From NCBI GenBank assembly GCA_021796315.1, contig JAJYOH010000044.1, forward strand, positions 1 through 19,062: a stretch of 19,062 bases of DNA. Reading direction: 5' to 3'. The notes under the pieces are model-generated. The model worked only from the letters and a program-made list of their open reading frames with translations, did not search any database and had not been told where the DNA came from. The position numbers and the translations under genes were made by a program. Below, piece by piece: positions 1-6,287 of the stretch. This DNA comes from Chloroflexota bacterium (GTDB lineage: Bacteria > Chloroflexota > Anaerolineae > Anaerolineales > Villigracilaceae). Positions within the stretch are counted from its first letter, which is position 1. Every line of letters starts with the position of its first letter.

Positions 1-677
1 TGGAGTCCGCGCACGCGGCCCGTTAAACCGCTTGGCAAAATTTCAACTTCATCACCGACCGAGATGTGGCCGTCGCTCAGCGTGCCAGTGACCACCGCGC
101 CGAATCCGCTCATGGTGAAGACGCGGTCAATGGGCAGGCGCGGGCGTCCGAGGTCGAGGCGCGCGGGTTTGTTGTACAGGATTTCGACGAGAGTCGCTGT
201 CAGTTTGTCGAGTCCGCTTCGGGTCCGGGCCGAGACGCGGACGATGGGCGCGTCTTGCATGACGGTTTCTTTGACCGCTGTCCGCACGTCTGATTCAATT
301 AAGTCGAGCCAGTCATTATCCGGGATGAGATCGATCTTGGTCAGGACGATTATTCCGGCAGGGATCTGAAGCAGATCCAGGATGGCAAGATGTTCTTTTG
401 TTTGCGGCATCACGCCTTCGTCAGCGGCGATGACCAGCAGGGCGGCATCAATACCGCCCACACCTGCCAGCATGTTCGCGATGAAGTCGCGATGACCAGG
501 CACATCCACGATGCCGATCTCTTCACCATCCGGCAAAGTGAGCCAGCCGAAGCCGAGATCAATGGTCATCTCGCGCTCCTGCTCTTCTTTCAAACGGTCG
601 GGATGTGTGCCGGTGAGCGCGGCGATGAGTGTGGACTTGCCATGGTCTACGTGGCCTGCTGTGCCGATAACGCGCAT
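1..677 (-). CDS. selB: Selenocysteine-specific elongation factor SelB, N-terminal part (cut by window edge)
   Basis: SelB is the GTPase that carries selenocysteinyl-tRNA to the ribosome at recoded UGA codons. The reverse strand from ATG at 677 reads open to base 1, giving 225 codons of a protein that usually exceeds 600 residues, so the C-terminal SECIS-binding winged-helix part lies outside. Visible motifs in order are the P-loop AGHVDHGKS near residue 7, the switch I segment REMTIDLGF, the G3 motif DVPGH, a TKID G4 motif and an SA G5 motif, followed by the start of domain 2 ([14 protein letters not shown]). IDLGF and TKxD rather than NKxD separate SelB from EF-Tu. No close Shine-Dalgarno is seen: the ATG follows directly on a terminator-like hairpin and T tract. 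No selA, selD or tRNA-Sec is in the window. Confidence 0.93.
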   Translation of the reverse strand, partial: MRVIGTAGHVDHGKSTLIAALTGTHPDRLKEEQEREMTIDLGFGWLTLPDGEEIGIVDVPGHRDFIANMLAGVGGIDAALLVIAADEGVMPQTKEHLAILDLLQIPAGIIVLTKIDLIPDNDWLDLIESDVRTAVKETVMQDAPIVRVSARTRSGLDKLTATLVEILYNKPARLDLGRPRLPIDRVFTMSGFGAVVTGTLSDGHISVGDEVEILPSGLTGRVRGL

Positions 678-682
678 GGATT

Positions 683-732
683 AAAAAATCTTTCTTCTTT
701 CTCCTTTCTTGCGGAAAGCAGAAAGAAGAAAG
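683..732 (-). promoter_or_regulatory. Terminator-like hairpin and T6 tract abutting the selB start (possible attenuator)
   Basis: Bases 690-702 and 720-732 are a perfect 13-bp inverted repeat (arm CTTTCTTCTTTCT). After one C-C mismatch the stem continues for 5 bp (704-708 with 714-718), leaving a 5-base loop. On the minus strand the stem is followed by A and six T (688-683), and then only five bases before the selB ATG. The stem is poor in GC, so its strength as a terminator is uncertain. Confidence 0.5.
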
Positions 733-856
733 ACGAGTATCTTTTTGCGAAGATACGATCGATGTTTACATAGAGATTATAACTCTCTCATTTCCATCCA
801 GCTGGCCGAATGCTCTGCCGAAGGATTTTGTCTTGACTGTTCAGCGCGGAAAAAAA

Positions 857-922
857 TCAACGCAAAGGCGCTGAGGCGCAAAGCATTTATTGTTTTTTGC
901 GTCCTTGCGGCTTTCCGTTAAA
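857..922. repeat. Imperfect palindromic intergenic repeat of the GCAAAGGCGC type
   Basis: The left arm (TCAACGCAAAGGCGCTGAGG and following bases) and the right arm (TGCGTCCTTGCGGCTTTCCG and following bases) are imperfect reverse complements around an A/T-rich centre. From memory, similar words built from GCAAAG/CTTTGCG units recur between genes in many environmental bacterial genomes. Only one copy is seen in this window, so calling it a dispersed repeat rests on that recollection. Confidence 0.45.
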
Positions 923-935
923 TCTTTGGGCACAA

Positions 936-968
936 ACAAAAAGACTGCGAGGTGTGTCCGCAGTCTTT
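936..968 (-). terminator. Rho-independent terminator of the isomerase gene
   Basis: A 10-bp perfect stem (940-949 with 959-968, arm AAAGACTGCG) and a 9-base loop are followed on the minus strand by TTTTTGTTTG. It begins 18 bases after the isomerase stop codon, so it should end the peptidase-isomerase transcript. Confidence 0.85.
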
Positions 969-985
969 AGTCCATCGTCTATGGT

Positions 986-2044
986 CTATTCCTTCATCGC
1001 TTTCTTGAAATTTTCAATCGCATCCACCGGCGTTGGGTTCACGCCGTAGGCCATCGCCAGATAATACGCCATGTAATCGCCGAACAGGATCATCGTCCAC
1101 ATTTGCGCCAAGGGCGACTCGCCGCGTGCGTCGAGAAAATCCGTATTCAGGCCTTCGAGCATGAAAGCCTGCTTCGTCAGGTCAATGCGTTGACGATTCT
1201 GGCGGTGATTGGCGGGCGCACGCAGGAACAAGTTCATCGTGTGCGGCATCAGGACTTCTTCGGGATGGATTGTCGCGGCCAGCGTATTGTGATCCGCCTC
1301 GGGCAGGACCTCGAAGTTGGCTCCAGCTTTCGAGATTTCATTGATCTGATATTTGAATCTGCGCGCGACAGGCGCGAGAATCCCCGCCGCGAAAAATGTC
1401 ACCCAGCGTCCCATCAATTGACCGGCGTATCGCTTGGCCGGATTCAACGCAGCGGGAATTTCAGCGCGGATCTTTTCCTGCGATTTTTTCATGGCGCTGA
1501 CGGCTTCGTCCACATCTTTGGATGGATCGGGGATGAGATTTAATCGCGTAAACAAAGCCAGAAGCAGGCCGAAGGAAAATCCAAGCGCAGCGCGCGGCTG
1601 ACCTTTGTGATTAAAAATCCACGCCGGAATATTTTTGGCTTTGGCGTGTTTGACAAGTTCTCCGCCGGTGGAAATCACGACAGTGGCACAATCCTTTTTG
1701 ACGGCGGTGTCGAATGAATCAAGAGTCTCTTCAGTGTCCCCGGAATGAGATGATGCGATGAGAAGAGTCTGCTTGCCACGCGCAAAGGCTGGCAGGCCGT
1801 AATCGCGGTGAACGATCACAGGCACGGAACAGGTCGATGAAACGAGAGCCGCTAACAGGTCCGCGCCGAGCGCTGAGTCACCCATGCCCGCAATGACCAC
1901 GCGTTGGATGTCTTTAACCTCGGGCAATGATTGAGTCAGTCCCAAATCCCATGCGGATTTTAATTGATCAGGCAGGCCGTCAATTTCGGCCAACATGTTT
2001 TGGCTATCAAGTTGTTTGAAGCGGTCGAGTTCGTCGAGAAACAT
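986..2044 (-). CDS. Bifunctional phosphoglucose/phosphomannose isomerase (SIS domain)
   Basis: The predicted enzyme interconverts glucose-6-phosphate or mannose-6-phosphate with fructose-6-phosphate in the cytosol. The 352-aa product has the SIS sugar-isomerase fold: an N-terminal helix (LDELDRFKQLDSQNML), a phosphate-binding segment (VVIAGMGDSALGADLLAAL), a second SIS element (LLIASSHSGDTEETL), and the family tail segments FEVLPEADHNTL and FGDYMAYYLAMAYGVNPTPV. Length and motifs fit the archaeal/bacterial bifunctional PGI/PMI family. I chose the ATG at 2044 because it lies one base after the TGA of the upstream peptidase gene and matches the usual family start. An ATG at 2074 would add 10 residues inside the peptidase gene. 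The near-contact suggests translational coupling in a two-gene operon. Confidence 0.9.
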   Translation of the reverse strand: MFLDELDRFKQLDSQNMLAEIDGLPDQLKSAWDLGLTQSLPEVKDIQRVVIAGMGDSALGADLLAALVSSTCSVPVIVHRDYGLPAFARGKQTLLIASSHSGDTEETLDSFDTAVKKDCATVVISTGGELVKHAKAKNIPAWIFNHKGQPRAALGFSFGLLLALFTRLNLIPDPSKDVDEAVSAMKKSQEKIRAEIPAALNPAKRYAGQLMGRWVTFFAAGILAPVARRFKYQINEISKAGANFEVLPEADHNTLAATIHPEEVLMPHTMNLFLRAPANHRQNRQRIDLTKQAFMLEGLNTDFLDARGESPLAQMWTMILFGDYMAYYLAMAYGVNPTPVDAIENFKKAMKE

Positions 2045-2045
2045 A

Positions 2046-3542
2046 TCAGCTTGCGCCCTGAATGAAATCAGCAAGATCGGTTTTGAGCTCAGCCAGCGAC
2101 GGCAAATGAATGTACATCATGTGACCGGCTTCGTAATAACCCATGCTGACATTTTTGCGTATGGCTTCGTCGAGACCGAGATGATTGAAAGTGTATTCAG
2201 TGGCGAAGTAGGGCGTGCCGAGATCGAAGTAGCCGTTGGCGACAAAAACTTTGAGATGCGGGTTATATGTCATGGCTTGTCGCAGTGTTTCGCCGACATT
2301 GACAAATTGACCCTCAAATTCTTTATATGACCATGGATGAACAAAGTTGCTCAGGATTTCATAGGGCAGGTCTGTTTCAAATTTGAGTTCGGTGCGGACG
2401 TAATCATAGAACGCGGCGGTGTATGGCCCTTGAACATTTGTCAGAAGCGGATCGTATTCGGGTTTTTCTGTGACACCGATGCGGTCGCAGCCAAGGAAGC
2501 GGCTGTCGAGGCGGCCGATGGTCTGTCCGCGTTCGCGCAAAAGTTCCTTGAAGAAATGCTGGTCATTGATGCGCAAATTGCTGCGGTCAATGAACTCCGG
2601 CGAGAGGCCGGTGTAACGCGCCATCTTCTCGACAATGTTTGCACGCTCGCTTTTGGTAAGCGTGCCACCTTTGAGCAACGCACTGGCATATTCGCCAAGA
2701 GCAAATTGTTCCACTTCTTTTAACAACGTTTGCAATGGTTTGCGAATCTTGAGTTTGTGGTGATACCAGGCCGCCGCGGCATAAGCGGGCAAATACATTA
2801 CGTAAGGCATTTCATTGTTGACAGTAAAATCAAGTGTAGTGAAATCCAGCACGGCAGATACGAGCATGATGCCATTCAGATAAAGTCCGTGGCGTTCCTG
2901 CAGATAACCGGAGAGGCCGGATGCACGCGTGGTGCCATACGATTCGCCAATTAAAAATTTTGGCGAGAGCCAGCGCGCGTAACGCGTGGTGTACAAACGA
3001 ATAAAGTCGCCGACCAGTTGAATGTCCTTGCCGAATCCATGCCACTCTTTGGGTTTCTCTCCCTCCACCGGACGACTGTAACCAGTGCTCATTGGGTCAA
3101 TGAAAACCAAGTCGGTTTCATCGAGCAAGGAATATTCGTTATCGGTTAATTTGAAGGGCGGCTTTGGTAAACTGCCGTCATCTTCCAAGACCACGCGGCG
3201 CGGACCGAGCAATCCAAGATGCATCCACACGGATGCGGAGCCGGGGCCGCCGTTAAAGGAAAACGTCAGCGGGCGTTTGGATTTATCTTCCACATCATCT
3301 TTGGTGTAGGCCGCAAAGAAAACCTGGGCGCGCGGCTTCTCACCCTCCGACTCTTTGTCTCGGTCGGGAGTCTCTTCCTTCATCACCAGCGTCCCGGTGA
3401 TGACGGCGTATTTAATTTCTTCGCCGCCGATCTTGATCGAGTGTTTGGTCTCGACCAGTTTATCAACGGCCTTTGGTTTTTCTTCCTTCTTCTCGTCTTT
3501 CTTCTCTTCTTCGGGTTTCTTGGTTTCAGTTGTTTCAGTCAT
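2046..3542 (-). CDS. S10 family serine carboxypeptidase-like peptidase
   Basis: The 498-aa product carries all landmarks of peptidase family S10, which removes C-terminal residues from peptides: the oxyanion element NGGPGSAS near residue 98, the nucleophile motif GESYG with Ser201, catalytic Asp near 440 in NGYFDLGTP, and catalytic His near 474 in AGHMMYI. The first 35 residues are almost only Glu, Lys, Thr and Pro, and no signal peptide or membrane segment is visible, so a cytosolic location is likely although many S10 enzymes are secreted. The ATG at 3542 is preferred over a TTG at 3554 because GGAG (3549-3552) stands six bases before it. The gene begins 17 bases after the hepT stop, so it may be transcribed partly from the mntA-hepT promoter. 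Confidence 0.92.
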   Translation of the reverse strand: MTETTETKKPEEEKKDEKKEEKPKAVDKLVETKHSIKIGGEEIKYAVITGTLVMKEETPDRDKESEGEKPRAQVFFAAYTKDDVEDKSKRPLTFSFNGGPGSASVWMHLGLLGPRRVVLEDDGSLPKPPFKLTDNEYSLLDETDLVFIDPMSTGYSRPVEGEKPKEWHGFGKDIQLVGDFIRLYTTRYARWLSPKFLIGESYGTTRASGLSGYLQERHGLYLNGIMLVSAVLDFTTLDFTVNNEMPYVMYLPAYAAAAWYHHKLKIRKPLQTLLKEVEQFALGEYASALLKGGTLTKSERANIVEKMARYTGLSPEFIDRSNLRINDQHFFKELLRERGQTIGRLDSRFLGCDRIGVTEKPEYDPLLTNVQGPYTAAFYDYVRTELKFETDLPYEILSNFVHPWSYKEFEGQFVNVGETLRQAMTYNPHLKVFVANGYFDLGTPYFATEYTFNHLGLDEAIRKNVSMGYYEAGHMMYIHLPSLAELKTDLADFIQGAS

Positions 3543-3558
3543 GGAAGGCTCCAAACTC

Positions 3559-3890
3559 TCAAAGAATATTCTCCAACTGTGCGATCAATGTTGGCAGGTC
3601 ATTTTGAACAACGCTCCACAGAAAATTGAAATCCACTTCATCGTAGCCGTGGATCAATCGGTTTCGCATTCCAATGATTTCCATCCATGGAATTTCAGAG
3701 TGAATTTTTGAAACTCCTCTGGGACGCGATTGGCGGCCTCTCCAATTATTTCAATCAGGCGGGTCAAAGCTAAATTAAAGATAAGGTCTTCATCAAGATT
3801 GCTTCTCTTTCGATTCTGCGAAAGTTCAACTGCTTTTTGAGCATGTTCAAGCATGTGTTGTAAAAAAACATTTACATCACGCCTCGACAT
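3559..3890 (-). pseudogene. hepT: HepT-like HEPN toxin (DUF86) interrupted by a -1 frameshift
   Basis: HepT is the HEPN ribonuclease toxin of HEPN/MNT toxin-antitoxin systems. From ATG 3890 (AAAGG six bases upstream) the frame gives MSRRDVNVFLQHML and so on to QK at residue 62, then runs to a stop at 3654 without the active site. The -1 frame from the five-A run (plus-strand T at 3705-3709) continues as IHSEIPWMEIIG and contains RNRLIHGY, the RX4HXY motif (R76, H81, Y83 in a joined 110-aa product), ending at TGA 3559-3561. Joined length and motif spacing fit HepT. Either one A is missing (mutation or consensus error), or the toxin is made by -1 slippage on AAAAA. The start overlaps the mntA stop by 14 bases. 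Confidence 0.85.
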
Positions 3891-4179
3891 ATTCAACCTT
3901 TGCCTCGCGAACAACCTCATCCCTAAAATACTTGCTCAAGAAACCAACTGTGTTCAAGTCCACCTTGCGACCAAAGATTTTAGTCAATTCCTCTTGCAGG
4001 GTAAAAAACGCGAATCCCGGCATCTTCCCCGATTCGAACTCGACCAAAATATCAATATCGCTGTCTGGACCAAAGTCATCGCGCAATACCGAGCCGAAAA
4101 AAGCCAGCTTTCGGATGTGATTCTTTCGGCAGAATTCAGCCAATTCCTTGCGCGGCACTTTGATTTTGATCTTGTTCAT
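3877..4179 (-). CDS. mntA: MntA-like minimal nucleotidyltransferase antitoxin
   Basis: The 100-aa protein is a minimal nucleotidyltransferase. It shows FFGSVLRDDFGPDSDIDILV, which is the GSX10DXD signature (G29, S30, D41, D43) followed by a short C-terminal part. In characterised HepT/MntA pairs the antitoxin transfers AMP to a tyrosine of the HEPN toxin next to its RX4H motif and silences it. The matching Tyr83 exists in the second-frame part of the neighbouring hepT. The gene overlaps hepT by 14 bases, which is typical for the module. Its own extended -10 box ends six bases before the ATG, so the message is probably leaderless. All key residues are intact, in contrast to the toxin. Confidence 0.92.
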   Translation of the reverse strand: MNKIKIKVPRKELAEFCRKNHIRKLAFFGSVLRDDFGPDSDIDILVEFESGKMPGFAFFTLQEELTKIFGRKVDLNTVGFLSKYFRDEVVREAKVEYVEA

Positions 4180-4185
4180 GTCTTG

Positions 4186-4194
4186 ATTATAGCA
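4186..4194 (-). promoter_or_regulatory. Extended -10 promoter of mntA-hepT, leaderless geometry
   Basis: The minus strand reads TGCTATAATCAAGACATG: TGn, a perfect TATAAT and exactly six bases before the mntA ATG. Transcription should start at or next to the start codon. No convincing -35 box is seen at 16-18 bp. Confidence 0.7.
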
Positions 4195-4196
4195 AA

Positions 4197-5024
4197 CTAG
4201 GAATGACTTTCGGTCACTTTTTTATACACATCTCGTTTCGGCCAGCCGCTTTGTTTCGCCAGTTCGGCAGAAATTTCTTTTGCAGATTTTTTGCTCTTCA
4301 ATTCTTTTTTAATTGCCTTCAATAATTGCTCTTCCGCCCACTTTTCATTTGCTTCTTTTGTCTTTCCTTCAACCACCAGCGTAAATTCTCCGCGCACGGG
4401 CTGGGATGAAAAATGTTCCAGTGCGCCGCTGACCTGTCCACGCCAATACTCCTCGAACATCTTGGTCATTTCACGTCCGACACAAATGCAGCGATCTCCG
4501 AGCGTGGACAAAATATCCTCGAGCGATTCAATTACGCGGTGAGGCGACTCTAAAAAGATCAGCGTGTAGGGCAGGTTTGCAATCTGCTCCAAAGTTTTGC
4601 GACGTTCGCCTGCCTTGTATGGCAAATAGCCCAGATAAAGGAACGCGTCTGTTGGCAGACCGGAGACGGTCAGGGCGGCGATGGGGGCCGAGGGTCCGGG
4701 AACCGGTTTGACGTCGAAGCCGGAAGCGAGCGCGGCCCTGACCAATTCATAGCCAGGATCATTAATTGCCGGTGTGCCTGCATCCGAAACCAAAGCCACA
4801 TCGCCGTCCCGCAATTTGGCAATGATGGAATCCAATTTGGTCAATTTATTATGTTCAAAATAACTTGTGGCGGGAGTGGAAATGTCGAAGTGCTTGAGCA
4901 AAATCCCCGTGTGACGTGTGTCTTCGGCGGCGATGAGACTAGCCTCACGCAAAATACGAATCGCGCGCGGCGACATGTCCTCGAGGTTGCCGATCGGCGT
5001 GGCAACGAGATAAAGAATTCCCAT
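4197..5024 (-). CDS. rsmI: 16S rRNA (cytidine(1402)-2'-O)-methyltransferase RsmI
   Basis: RsmI methylates the ribose of C1402 in the decoding centre of 16S rRNA using SAM. The 275-aa product begins with the diagnostic LYLVATPIGNLEDMSPRAI, continues with AAEDTRHT, the SAM-pocket segment SDAGTPAINDPG, VKPVPGPSA and the fold-typical LIFLESPHRV. It ends with the lysine-rich C-terminal region (KKELKSKKSAKEISAEL). Length agrees with the family. The ATG at 5024 matches the conserved N-terminus. A -10 box lies six bases upstream and no Shine-Dalgarno is present, so the gene is probably translated from a leaderless message. The mntA promoter begins just downstream of its TAG stop. Confidence 0.96.
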   Translation of the reverse strand: MGILYLVATPIGNLEDMSPRAIRILREASLIAAEDTRHTGILLKHFDISTPATSYFEHNKLTKLDSIIAKLRDGDVALVSDAGTPAINDPGYELVRAALASGFDVKPVPGPSAPIAALTVSGLPTDAFLYLGYLPYKAGERRKTLEQIANLPYTLIFLESPHRVIESLEDILSTLGDRCICVGREMTKMFEEYWRGQVSGALEHFSSQPVRGEFTLVVEGKTKEANEKWAEEQLLKAIKKELKSKKSAKEISAELAKQSGWPKRDVYKKVTESHS

Positions 5025-5030
5025 ACATAT

Positions 5031-5039
5031 ATTTTATCA
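5031..5039 (-). promoter_or_regulatory. Extended -10 promoter of rsmI, leaderless geometry
   Basis: The minus strand reads TGATAAAATATATGTATG: TGA, TAAAAT and six bases before the rsmI ATG. The spacing equals that at mntA. The A/T-rich context makes the exact box slightly ambiguous. Confidence 0.6.
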
Positions 5040-5051
5040 TCCTGAATGCCA

Positions 5052-5089
5052 ATAAAAAAATCGTCTCTCCAATTTTGAGAGACGATTTT
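5052..5089 (-). terminator. Rho-independent terminator of the cupredoxin gene
   Basis: A 13-bp perfect stem (5057-5069 with 5077-5089, arm AAAATCGTCTCTC), a 7-base loop and a run of seven T on the minus strand follow the cupredoxin stop by seven bases. Confidence 0.9.
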
Positions 5090-5096
5090 GAGTTCA

Positions 5097-5489
5097 CTAT
5101 TTCACAATAATCGTGCCTGAGAGAATGTTGGCTTCGCCAGTTGAATGGTACGGAAATGTGCCAGCTTGAGCAAAGGTGAAAGTGAACGAGGCCCCGGGAT
5201 TAATGGGACCACTATCGAAGATGCCAGCCTTATCCGACGTAACGGAGTGCGGCGCGGTGTCGTTGTTGGTCCAGCTGACAGTTGTGCCAGCGGCTACATC
5301 CAAATTGTGCGGCGTGAAGTTCGCGCTTGTGATGCTGACGGCGTTTGCGTTGGATGCCGGTTTAGTCGCTTTGACTTTGGCCGGCTGAGCGGTCGGAGCC
5401 ATGCCAAGCATTTTCCTTATTCCCAAAGAGCAGGACGACAGCATTAGAGCAGAGATGAACATAAGTATTACAAAGGTGAATTTTTTCAT
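5097..5489 (-). CDS. Cupredoxin-fold lipoprotein lacking most type 1 copper ligands
   Basis: The 130-aa product has a lipoprotein signal peptide (MKKFTFVILMFISALMLSSC, lipobox LSSC with Cys20), an Ala/Lys linker, and then a plastocyanin-like domain from about residue 45: FTPHNLDVAAGTTVSWTNND, APHSVTS, FDSGPINPGASFTFTF and GTFPYHSTGEANILSGTIIVK. The fold signature and the first His (in APHS) are clear. However, the usual C-terminal ligand loop Tyr-x-Cys-x-x-His-x-x-x-x-Met reads YHSTGEANILSG, so Cys, the second His and Met are absent. It is probably anchored to the outer face of the cytoplasmic membrane. Classical blue-copper electron transfer is doubtful. GGAGG stands five bases before the ATG. 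Its own terminator makes it monocistronic. Confidence 0.85.
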   Translation of the reverse strand: MKKFTFVILMFISALMLSSCSLGIRKMLGMAPTAQPAKVKATKPASNANAVSITSANFTPHNLDVAAGTTVSWTNNDTAPHSVTSDKAGIFDSGPINPGASFTFTFAQAGTFPYHSTGEANILSGTIIVK

Positions 5490-5710
5490 TTTGCCTCCAG
5501 GTAGCGAGCGAAATCTTACACTGACAAGCTTAGAACAAGATGTGTCTTTGTTAAGCGTTATTTAACCAGGAGCAGGTTTCAAACCAAACAATGGATGGCC
5601 TTGCGCCCACTTGACATGGGGCTTCTGACCGAAACTGGTTGTACAATTGGAACAAATGGCTCTTGATTGTTTTTCCACACCATAATTTTAATCCCGTTAA
5701 TCTCCGGATT

Positions 5711-5773
5711 GGATATCACAAGTATACAGGATTTTTGTGTTCCTTCACGAACACTTTTCCTGTATTTGTATCC
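5711..5773. repeat. Long imperfect palindrome upstream of the nitroreductase gene
   Basis: Nested complementary segments are GGATA with TATCC (5711-5715 and 5769-5773), CAA with TTG, ATACAGG with CCTGTAT (5724-5730 and 5759-5765) and GTGTTC with GAACAC (5737-5742 and 5749-5754), around a CTTCAC loop. U-rich bulges separate the stems. It could act as RNA structure, as a protein-binding site, or be a remnant of a small mobile repeat. Confidence 0.55.
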
Positions 5774-5786
5774 TACAAATGTTTTC

Positions 5787-5795
5787 TGATAGAAA
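5787..5795 (+). promoter_or_regulatory. Possible extended -10 element of the nitroreductase gene
   Basis: TGATAGAAAT resembles the TGATAnAAT element found before several genes here and lies about 18 bases before the ATG at 5814. No -35 box supports it. Confidence 0.35.
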
Positions 5796-5813
5796 TCGCA
5801 GAAAAGAATCGCT

Positions 5814-6233
5814 ATGAAAGACTTTTTCATCCGCCTCTTTATGTCCATCAACTCCTTCCTCATCCACACCAGCCGCGGACGGATCGGGAGCAAACTCGGC
5901 ACGCAGACCATTTTGATTCTACACACCATCGGGCGCAAGTCGGGACTGGAGCGCGCCATCCCTATTGCCTATTTCGATTATGAAGGCAAGTATCTGATCG
6001 TCGCATCGAATTGGGGCAAGGACAAGAACGCCGATTGGTATTTCAATATCATCAGTCAGCCACGCGCCGAGATAGATGTCAGAGGCGAAAAAGTTTCGGT
6101 GCTGGCGCGCGAAGTTCAGGGTTCGGAATATGAAGCGATGTGGAAGTTCGCCACGGAACGTAACCCGCCATATTTGGATTATCAAAAGATGACGACGCGG
6201 CACATCCCCATCGTGGTACTTGAACCAGTTTGA
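5814..6233 (+). CDS. Deazaflavin (F420)-type nitroreductase family protein, Ddn-like
   Basis: The 139-aa protein matches the small split-barrel family of F420-dependent reductases related to mycobacterial Ddn. Visible signatures are ILHTIGRKSGLERAIPI (residues about 33-50), then YLIVASNWGKDKNADWYFNI with QPRAEIDVRG. In characterised members the GRKSG-like segment and the following beta strands bind the deazaflavin, and the enzymes reduce activated double bonds or nitro groups. The physiological substrate cannot be predicted. Length is normal. The ATG at 5814 has only a weak purine tract upstream. Its TGA stop overlaps the -35 box of the next gene, so the two are adjacent but separately initiated. 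Use of F420 is inferred; no F420 biosynthesis gene is in the window. Confidence 0.85.
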   Translation: MKDFFIRLFMSINSFLIHTSRGRIGSKLGTQTILILHTIGRKSGLERAIPIAYFDYEGKYLIVASNWGKDKNADWYFNIISQPRAEIDVRGEKVSVLAREVQGSEYEAMWKFATERNPPYLDYQKMTTRHIPIVVLEPV

Positions 6234-6258
6234 CAGTTGTCCCTGCCTCGGCTACACT
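6230..6258 (+). promoter_or_regulatory. Sigma-70-type promoter of the oxoamine synthase gene
   Basis: TTGACA (6230-6235), a 17-base spacer and TACACT (6253-6258) form an almost ideal housekeeping promoter. The -35 box includes the TGA stop of the nitroreductase gene. The predicted start near 6265 leaves a leader of about 23 bases containing AGGAG. This rules out the TTG at 6237 as the start codon. Confidence 0.8.
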
Positions 6259-6287
6259 TCAAGCCAGTTGTTCTTCAGGAGTCAAAT

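Larger units (their letters stand above)
678..985. other. Intergenic region between the isomerase gene and selB
   Basis: This 308-base gap has no credible gene. Read toward selB on the minus strand it holds the isomerase terminator, a degenerate inverted GCAAAGGCGC-type repeat, a small hairpin (737-743 pairing with 750-756, arm GTATCTT), and a long A/T-rich hairpin whose T tract ends just before the selB ATG. The individual parts are listed separately. Confidence 0.7.
5490..5813. other. Divergent intergenic region with one large hairpin
   Basis: This 324-base gap separates the minus-strand cupredoxin gene from the plus-strand nitroreductase gene and should contain both promoters. No conserved protein is recognisable in any frame, although a minus-strand frame stays open through much of it. 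The clearest structure is the imperfect palindrome at 5711-5773, listed separately. The part from 5575 to 5710 shows nothing I can identify. Confidence 0.6.

Noticed and set aside
390..773. Plus-strand open frame opposite selB
   Set aside because: It is antisense to well-supported SelB sequence with intact GTPase motifs; the frame is a codon-bias shadow.
2045..2074. Upstream ATG at 2074 for the isomerase
   Set aside because: It lies inside the peptidase gene and adds residues absent from the family; ATG 2044 directly after the stop fits better.
3891..3920. Longer hepT start at 3920
   Set aside because: It would overlap mntA by 44 bases; ATG 3890 has a purine-rich ribosome site and matches usual HepT length.
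6237..6287. TTG start at 6237 for the oxoamine synthase
   Set aside because: This codon lies between the -35 and -10 boxes, so it would not be in the mRNA.
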